From positions 35,156,001-35,220,000 of the forward strand of contig OX485806.1 of assembly GCA_950295325.1 (NCBI GenBank): a stretch of 64,000 nt of DNA, given 5' to 3'. This stretch comes from Polytrichum commune (taxonomy: Eukaryota > Streptophyta > Polytrichopsida > Polytrichales > Polytrichaceae). The position numbers and the translations under genes were made by a program. Below, one piece after another: positions 13,173 through 20,388 of this stretch. Positions within the stretch are counted from its first letter, which is position 1, and every line of letters begins with the position of its first letter. The notes beneath the pieces were generated by a model, which worked only from the letters and a program-made list of their open reading frames with translations, was not told the origin of the DNA and did no database searches.

Positions 13173-14163
13173 TTATGTTTTCCACTTGAGTGATGGTGCA
13201 AGATTTATTCCTAGGTATGTGTAGGATTCATGTTGGTTTAGGACTGGTATAGGTTGGTTTCTATAGTTTATGTTGGTGGATTGGATTAGGGCCTTGAAGG
13301 TTGTGGGGTTAAGTTTAGATTTGTTTGGGCATCCAGTTACTACGCATTTTGGTATTCCTAGGTCCATTCTTGCCCATTCGCAGAATTTGTCTAGTTTATT
13401 TAATTGTATTTGTAGTGTCTCTAGTTTATTAGCGATTGCTGCAAGGTCGTCTGCTTATGCTGCTGATGAGATTTTAACTCTGGACGTACCGAAAGTATAT
13501 CCATTGTTTCCTTGTTGTAGCCATCTAAGTAGGAGTTCTAGAAATATGATGAATAAGTATGGGCTAAGGGTATCGCCTTGTATTGTACCTCTTTGGATGT
13601 GGATTGGTAAGGTTTTTCCGAAGTGTTCGCCAGTGAATATGATTGAAAATTGTGAGTATATGTTTCCTATGAGGTTTATTGAGTCATTGGGGTAACCCAA
13701 GTCTTTCATTATGGCTAAGAGTCTGGCGTGGTCAATGGAGCCAAAGGCGTTTTTGAAGTCAATGTAAAGAATGTATATATCTTGGTTTGTGAGTCTTGCG
13801 TCTTCAAGCGCTGCAATTAGTATTTGGATTTGTCTGGAGGTGTTTTTTTCTGCTCTGAACCATTCTTGGCTATCGTGTAGGATTTGGTATCTTTCTCTGT
13901 ATGCTGATAAGATAGAGGTTAGTGTACTTGTGTAAAGTTTATATATGGTGTTAGCTAGTGCAATAGGTCTGTGATTTGTTAGTTGTGATGGGTTACCTTT
14001 TTTATATAATAAAACTTTTAGGCTAATTTTCCATGATGCGGGAATTTGTTTTTGTTTATAGCAGTGCTTAAAAAATAGGAAAAGTAATTGCTGAAAGTGC
14101 CGAGGCATATTTTTTAGAATTGAGTTGGGAATCTTGTCTGGGCCTGGGCTTTGTTATTACTTA
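13173..14163 (-). pseudogene. LINE reverse transcriptase palm and fingers
   Basis: Recognised RT blocks in order: SPGPDKIPNSILK (just downstream of a one-base deletion at about 14150), PASWKISLKVLLYKKGN, NHRPIALANTIYKLYT, the palm A motif YIDFKNAFGSIDH, the B motif QRGTIQGDTLSPYLF, the C box and the YTYLGINL block. In the C box the residue before ADD is a TAA stop (13455-13457); family members carry Tyr or Phe there. Another TAA at 13173 lies just after SLKWKT. The upstream region (14163-14860) is the RT N-terminal extension, readable with a frameshift in the T-run 14470-14477 and a TAA at 14357. Confidence 0.92.
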
Positions 14164-15105
14164 GGTTTTTAAGACAGAAGTCGTAGGTTTCTTGATCAAA
14201 GTATGTGTGTAAGGGGATTTGGGATTCTCCTCGTTTGTCAATTGTGTATCTTTCTAAGTCGTGCCATGGGTATTGTCTGACTTCACATGTGCAGTATAGT
14301 AGGTGTGTATTTTGATGGTGGCATGTGGGGACTGTTGGGCGGTTACTGATAGATTGTTACGCGTAAATTTCTGATGCAATGTCTTCAGGGTTAGTTAGTA
14401 TATTATTTTGTCTATCAATGATGGAGTCAAGAGGTGAGGTTTCAGTGTTTTTGAAGATTTTACGGTTTATTTTTTTTGGCTTTTTTCATACATTTGGCGG
14501 TATTTTGATACGGCTTTTAGAATGCAGTCTTTGGTGTATTTTGTGGTGATTTTCCTGGCTTCTTTATTTGCAGTTTTTGCGATGACTGCTATGGTGTCAA
14601 TCCATTCAGCAGGAGATGTTGTTATAGAGGGTGGGTGCGGGATGTTGACGTGTTGGTGATTTCGGATATCATTTAGAATGGGGTGCGCTTGCCAGTGTGG
14701 GTCATGTTGTGCTATGTATATGATTTTTCTGATGAGGTGATATGTGTTGAGGTGTCTTTTCCATTCTCTAGCTAGTTTGCATGGTAGAAAACCACCTTGG
14801 TGTGATGTTCTGTTTGTAAGGCTGGGTAATGGGTCTGCTTTGCAGGTTTTTTCAATTGTTTATGAGATTTTGTTTATAATATAATCCAATGATGTACAGG
14901 CTTCTTGCCATTGATCAGATATTAAGTGTTGGTGATTTTCTAGTAGTGTGGTAAGTGCTTTTAGTTGTATAGTGTTTTCTTCAAAGAATGTTCTGTTGAA
15001 TTTTTCTAGGTTTTCTGGTGGTATCGGGTTCAGTATTCTAGTTGGTAAGGTGTTTGTAGGGGATGGGGGTCTGGCTATAAGTGTGTTGTGCGGAATGTGT
15101 AATAT

Positions 15106-15855
15106 GACTGGATAATGGTCTGAATTTAGATTCATGTTTGTGTTTGTAGTGGAGATGAATTTGCTGTTGTCTGGGGAGTGAATGTAGAAGCCATCTATTA
15201 GGCTAGTTGATGTGTAGTTATAGCCTCATTGTCTGGAAAGACTAGTGTTGGTTGGAATATATTCAAGGTTGAGGGATGTAGTGAAGTTTTTCCATTGAAA
15301 GTCTTCTTCTTGTGGGGGGGTGTTAGTGTTGTTATTTTGTCTACCCCTAAGTGCAATGTCTCGGTTAAAGTCACCGCATAATGTGTATGTATGATTATTG
15401 TGTATAGTGATTTGGTTGGTGATTTCGTTCTTAAGGTGTGGGATGAGACATGTGTCTTCTAAGTGTGTAGGCATGTACATGTGTATGATTAGCCAAGGTA
15501 TTTGTGGATGGTTATTTATTTTTATTATTTGTAGGTACGGTGAGATGTTTGCTGGTGTTGGAATTTTGGTGATATTTCCAGAGAATGCATATTTATTGTG
15601 GATAAGTGTGAGTAGACCGCCTCTTCCAGGGGTGTAGGGCATTCTTTGTTGAATGCACCTTGTGAGTGCATGTGTGTTGTTAAAGATGAGTTTGTATTCT
15701 GGGAATAGATTTTGTATATATTTTGTAGATTTGTTTGCAGTAAGTTTGGTTTCTTAAATATGTATGATTGTTGTGTTGTTTAGAAAGTTATTTATTAGGC
15801 TTTGTAAGTTTGGTAATGACGTGTTGAGTGATGACGCATTCCATGTTATTATGTT
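15106..15855 (-). pseudogene. LINE APE-type endonuclease domain
   Basis: The AP-endonuclease-like fold is shown by ITWNASSL at its N-terminus, IIHI-stop-ETKL (the Gln of the conserved QET motif replaced by TAA at 15754-15756; the Glu remains), GRGGLLTL, WLIIHMYMPT, LCGDFNRDI, SLIDGFYIHS and NSDHYPVIL. All expected metal- and DNA-binding motifs are therefore present apart from two stops (15754 TAA, 15226 TGA after SRQ). This domain nicks target DNA to prime reverse transcription in L1-type elements; here it coexists with a second, C-terminal endonuclease. Confidence 0.92.
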
Positions 15856-16503
15856 TGTTTTGTGTTCGGTGTTGGTGTTGATTCTTGTGATTGGTGTGGG
15901 AGCGGCTGGGAGTGGAGGTGGGTGTGAGTATTCGTTAATGTTTTCTAGACATCTGAGTGCTTCGGTTATCAATTGGTTTGGGAGGAAAGGAAATTCTTTC
16001 TTGAGGGTGATTGATGTGGGTGTGGTTACTTGGTTGTGGATGAATTCGTATATTTTTATGTGTATTGAGTTCTGAGGAAGTATTATATTTTGATTGTTTT
16101 CTATAAATATTGTGTAGGGGTGTGGTGTCAGTATGTGTCGTTCGGGGGGGTTGGTGAGGTTAGCTAATCTAATGATTAATGTGTTGGTCCATATGTTATT
16201 AAAGTGGTAGGTTTGGGGTTGGGCTAGTATGTTATTGCATGTGTCTATTGAGGGGTGGATGGTAATGATTAGAGCGTATAGCATATGGGTTGGTGGTAAT
16301 TGGCTTTGTATTTGGATATATTGGTATAGATGTGGGTATGTATTGATTGCCTGGGGGTGTAGTGGGTGTGTGTGTTTTAGTATGGAGGCGAATGTATTTG
16401 CTATGTATTGGTATTCAGGTTGTAATTTTATAGTATTAGGAATAAAATATGTGTTGGCTCTTTTTTTGTGTGTAGCAGGGTGTGTACGTAAGATATCAGG
16501 CAT

Positions 16504-16548
16504 TGGTCCAGGGTTGAGTTCGATGTCCCCGCATTGTAGTAGATCTAG
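16504..16548 (-). other. 2A ribosome-skipping peptide in LINE ORF
   Basis: The residues LDLLQCGDIELNPGP precede MPDILRTH in the main ORF2 frame. This matches the full D(V/I)ExNPG-P consensus and the usual LL-x-x-G context upstream. In 2A peptides the ribosome fails to form the last Gly-Pro bond and continues, giving two proteins from one frame. Here it would separate the Lys/His/Pro-rich repeat protein from the APE-RT-RNase H-RLE polyprotein. 2A-like sequences are known in some animal and trypanosome non-LTR retrotransposons, usually near the ORF N-terminus, so the placement makes sense. Activity is not proven by sequence alone. Confidence 0.9.
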
Positions 16549-16559
16549 TTTATTAATGA

Positions 16560-19500
16560 AGTAGTATCCGTAGAATTGAAGTGTTTTTGGTTTCCTCATA
16601 TTTATTTTTAGATATATCATAAGTGTGAATTTGGTTGTGGTGAAGAGGTTGGGCATAGCGGGTATGATTTTTTCTACTAGTGTGGGTGAGAAGTGTGACG
16701 TTGTATTATTTGTAGGTATTGAGTTTGTTACTGAGTTAGGTTTCCATTTGTTTATAAGGTGGTATGTGACGTTGTTTGTATGGCGAGGCCGATAGGCCGA
16801 GGCCGTTTTGTTTATTGGGTAGGAATTATATTTTGAGTAATGGTAGTTGTGTTTTTGGTGGGGTTTGTATTTAGGGTGTGTGTGGTGATTTGAGTGGGGG
16901 TGGGGTGTGGGGTTAGGATGCAAGTTGTTTGTAAGATGAAGCTTGTGAGATTTTGAGTTAGATTGGGTTTCTTGTTTTGGATGAGAACTATACATTGGTT
17001 GGTATTTGTGTTTTGAATATATTTTGGTTTTTGGATGAAGTTTGTGTTTTAGATGGACTCTATAATTTGGATGGAGCTTTCCCCGTGGATGGAGATTGTG
17101 CTTTGGGTGAGGACTATATCTTGGATGAGACTTGTATGGGTGGAGCCGGGGTATTTTTTGTTTTGAGTAGGTATCGTGTTGTAGGGCGGGTGTTATATTT
17201 CCTAATTGGTTGGGTAAAGGGCGTGTTTTGTTTGTATTTAGGTTTTTCATGCATACGGTTTTAGTTGTGGTGATCGGGTTGGGTAGGGTGTGTGTAATGT
17301 TGCTTGGTAGTTTAGGTGTGAGGGGGGGGGGGGGGGGGGTTAATTTTTGGTTGTGTTTTTTGTTTTGGATGTAGACTATGTTTTGGGTGTGGTTTAGATT
17401 TAGGATGAAGTCCATTTCTTGGTGAGTACTTATATTGTGATAGAAGCCGGTGTATTTTGAGTTTTGGATGAGAGGTAAAATTTGGGTGTGTAGTGTATTT
17501 TGTTCGGGGATTATATTTTGGGTAGTTGTTAGTTAGTTTTGTTGTAGAAGAAATGTGGTGTAGGGCGGGTATTATGTTTTCTTGTTGTTTGGGTAGGGGG
17601 TGTGAGTTCGCGTAGTATTTGGGTGTTTGATCTGTCATTAAGGTAGGTTTCCAATTAGTAAGGTGGTATTTGCGGTTAGTTTTGTGGCGAGGCTGGTAGG
17701 CCGAGGCCATTTTGTTTGTTGGGCATTGTTTGTATTTTAAGTGGGGGTTGGGTTGTGAGTGGGGGTAAAGTATGGGTTTTGGGTGGAGTTTGTGTTTAGT
17801 ATGTAATTTATTTTGTTGGTATATCTTTAGGTTAGGATAGGTTCCTTGTTCATGGTGTGGGTTATGTTTTGAATGCGATATGTGTTTTGAGTAATTTACG
17901 TACTTTGGATGAAATTTGTGTCTTGGATGAAAGTAGTTCGTTGGATTTGGTATATGTTTTGGGTACTTTCCGAATTTCGGGGTGTGTGTAATGTTACTTG
18001 ATTGTTTCGATGTGAGGGGGGGATTTAGTTTTGGGTGTGTTTTGTGTTTTGGATGTAGACTATGCGGTTTGGATATAGGGTGAAGTTCGTTTCTTGGGAA
18101 GTTCCTATATTGTGAGTGAAGCCAGTGTATTTTGTGTTTTGGATGAGAGATATAATTTGGATGTGTGGTGTATTTTGTTCGGAGAGTATGTTTTGGGTGG
18201 TTGTTGTTGTGTGGGTGGTTAGTGTAGTTTGGTTTATTTATATTTGATGTACTTGAGGTAGAGGGGTAGTATCTGTATAGGTTAATTGTTTTGGGTTTTA
18301 GGTATTTAATGAGTGCTAGTTTTGTTGTAGAAGAAATGTGATGTAGGGCGGGTATTGTGTTTTCTTGTTGTTTGGTTAAGGGGTGTGAGTTCGCATAGTA
18401 TAAATTAGGTATTTGATTTGTTATTGGGGTAGGTTCCCAATTAGTGAGGTGGTATTTTCGGTTGGTTTTGTGGCGCGGCCGGTAGGCCAAGGTCATTTTG
18501 TTTGTTGAGTATTGTTTGTACTTTGAGTGGGGGTTGGGTTGTGAGTGGGGGTAGGGTATGGGTTTTGGGTGGGGTTTGTGTTTAGGATGTAATTTATTTT
18601 GTTGGTATGTCTTTACGTTAGGATAGGTTCTTTGTTTATGGTGTGGATTATGTTTTGGATGGGATATGTGTTTTGAGTAAAGTATGTGCTTTGGGTGAGG
18701 TCCGTGTCTTGGATGAATGTAGTTTGTTGGATGTAGTAAGTGTTTTGGGAACTTTCCATATTTCCGGGTGTGTGTAATGTTACTTGAATGTTTAGGTGTG
18801 AGGGGGGGATTTAGTTTTGGGTGTGGTTTTTGTTTTGGTTGTAGACTATGTTTTAGATGCGGTTTGGATTTAGGATGAGGTCCATTTCTTGGGAAGTACC
18901 TATATTGAGAGAGAAGCCGGTGTATTTTGTGTTTTGGGTGGGAAGTATAATTTGGTTGTGTAGTGTGTTTTGTTCGGAGAGTGTGTTTTGGGTGATTGTT
19001 GTTGTGTGTGTGGTTAGTGTAATTTGGGTTATTTGTAAGTTTTTTTATTTATACTTGATGTACTTGAGGTAATGGGGTAGTATCTATATAGGTTATTTGT
19101 TTTTGGTTTTGTCATTTTTGATTTATGATTTTTAATGCGTGCTTGTTTTGTTGTAGGAAGAGTGTGGTGTAGGCGCGGGTAGATCACTCCATTGTCAAGT
19201 TGAACATCACGTGAGACCAAAAAAAATCTTCTTTTGGTAAGTTGCACCACCAAAATGGGTCAAAATTTTATCAATTTTTTTTCATGAGTAGATATACACA
19301 GTACCTATGACATAGTCAAAAGTGGTAACTAAATTTGATGATTTGTTTTTTTCATAAAACATACCATTTCTAACTAGAATGACACAAAATTGAACTAAAA
19401 CAATTACTAAAATAAATAAAGATGACTATAAATTTTCAAAAAGTATACAAAAGATACTATCAATGGTTATGTATATGTAGAAAAAATATCATAAATTTTA

Positions 19501-20388
19501 AAATTATATATGGCATGTAATATAGGGGTAGCAAACTTTGTCCGCACGTGGTGTCAACTTGACAATGAAGTGACCTCCCCGTGGGTGTAGGGCGGGTATT
19601 ATGCTTTCTTGTTGTTTGAGTAAGGGGTGTGAGATTGCATAGTATTTAGGTATTTGATTTGTTATTGGGGTAGGTTTCCAAGTAATGAGGTGGTATTTGT
19701 GGTTAGTTTTGTGGCGAGGCCGGTAGGCCGAGGCCATTTTGTTTTTTGGGTATTGTTTGTACTTTGAGTGGGGGTTGGGTTTTGAGTGGAGATAAAGTTT
19801 AGGTTTTGGGTGTGCGTTGTGTTTAGGATGAAGTTTATTTTGTTGGTTTGTCTTTAGGTTAGGATGGGTTCCTTGCTCATTTAGCGGGTTATGTTTTGGA
19901 TGAGATATGTGTTTTGAGTAAAGCATGTGTTTCGGATGAAGTCCATGTATTGGATGGGAGTAGTTGGTTGGATGAAGTATGTGTTTTGTGTACTTTCCGT
20001 ACTTCGTATGAAGGTTGTTTGTTGTATGAAGATTGTGCCTAAGATGATAATTATATTTTGGGTGAAGTTGGTGTATTTTACCACTTGGATGTATATTGTA
20101 TTTTATACGGGGTTTGTATTTTGTATGTGATATGTTATATGATTGGTATTTGTAGTTTGGCATGTGTATTGGGTGAGTGGTTTGTTGGGGTATACCGTAT
20201 TGGAGTAGATGTGAGGTATGTTTGTATTCCTCATACGTTGTTTGACATCGTATGTTGCTTTGTATGATATTAAGGTATAGTATGTTTATACTAGTATGTA
20301 TTTGTATTCTACTATATCTATATACTTCTATGTATCTAGGGTAGTATTGTAGTAAATACTTTTGTTTTTCTTGGCGGTTTGTGGTCAC
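16560..20388 (-). pseudogene. hexapeptide-repeat (HPKxxx) linker ORF upstream of 2A
   Basis: Three open stretches (20388-19504, 18496-17312 and the upstream part of 17415-15754) encode highly basic, His/Pro/Lys/Tyr-rich sequence with a loose six-residue period such as HPKHKL HPKTKI YSKHKY, i.e. an 18-bp DNA period. On a larger scale the block beginning MASAYRPRHKTN...YHL and ending ...IPALH..S.TTKL recurs about four times; its 'taggccgagg' landmark lies at 16793, 17697, 18483 and 19724 (904, 786 and 1241 bp, the last including a 410-bp insertion). The last unit leads directly into the 2A. Frames change at the G18 run (17322-17339), at the nested MITE and elsewhere. The first stretch has no ATG near its start: it opens with GTG overlapping the ORF1 TGA. 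Function unknown; low complexity and basic charge suggest nucleic-acid binding. Confidence 0.7.
19174..19583. mobile_element. 410-bp MITE nested in the LINE, 8-bp target duplication
   Basis: Terminal inverted repeats of about 39 bp share the core CATTGTCAAGTTGA and a CACGTG inner end. The outer ends are CGCGGGTAGATCACT on the left and CACGGGGAGGTCACT as the reverse complement of the right. GGTGTAGG flanks both sides (19166-19173 and 19584-19591). Paralogous repeat units of the LINE (for example near 18340) show the uninterrupted target 'gatgtagggcgggta', confirming the insertion. The interior is AT-rich and non-coding. An 8-bp duplication fits the hAT superfamily, although the inverted repeats are long for hAT. 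Confidence 0.85.

Larger units (their letters stand above)
9479..17415 (-). pseudogene. LINE ORF2 polyprotein, disrupted (2A-APE-RT-RNase H-CCHC-RLE)
   Basis: A single ancestral reading frame of about 2,640 codons can be followed across this span. The copy is broken by in-frame stops at 15754 (TAA), 15226 (TGA), 14860 (TAA), 14357 (TAA), 13455 (TAA), 13173 (TAA), 11634 (TAG) and 10794 (TAA), and by single-base frameshifts in the T-run 14470-14477, near 14150, and near 9803. Between breaks, conserved motifs of every domain are intact. The frame upstream of 17415 continues into the repeat-rich region through a shift at the G18 run (17322-17339). The start at 17415 is only the first ATG of the uninterrupted piece; the true N-terminus is probably far upstream, near 20388. 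The protein would nick DNA, reverse-transcribe the element RNA and degrade the template strand. Confidence 0.88.

Noticed and set aside
10794-15756. Possible non-standard genetic code because six of eight ORF2 stops are TAA
   Set aside because: The replaced residues differ (Gln, an aromatic, Glu), TGA and TAG stops also occur, the coding strand is A-rich, and CFAP100 and the C2 gene use the standard code and end in TAG and TAA.
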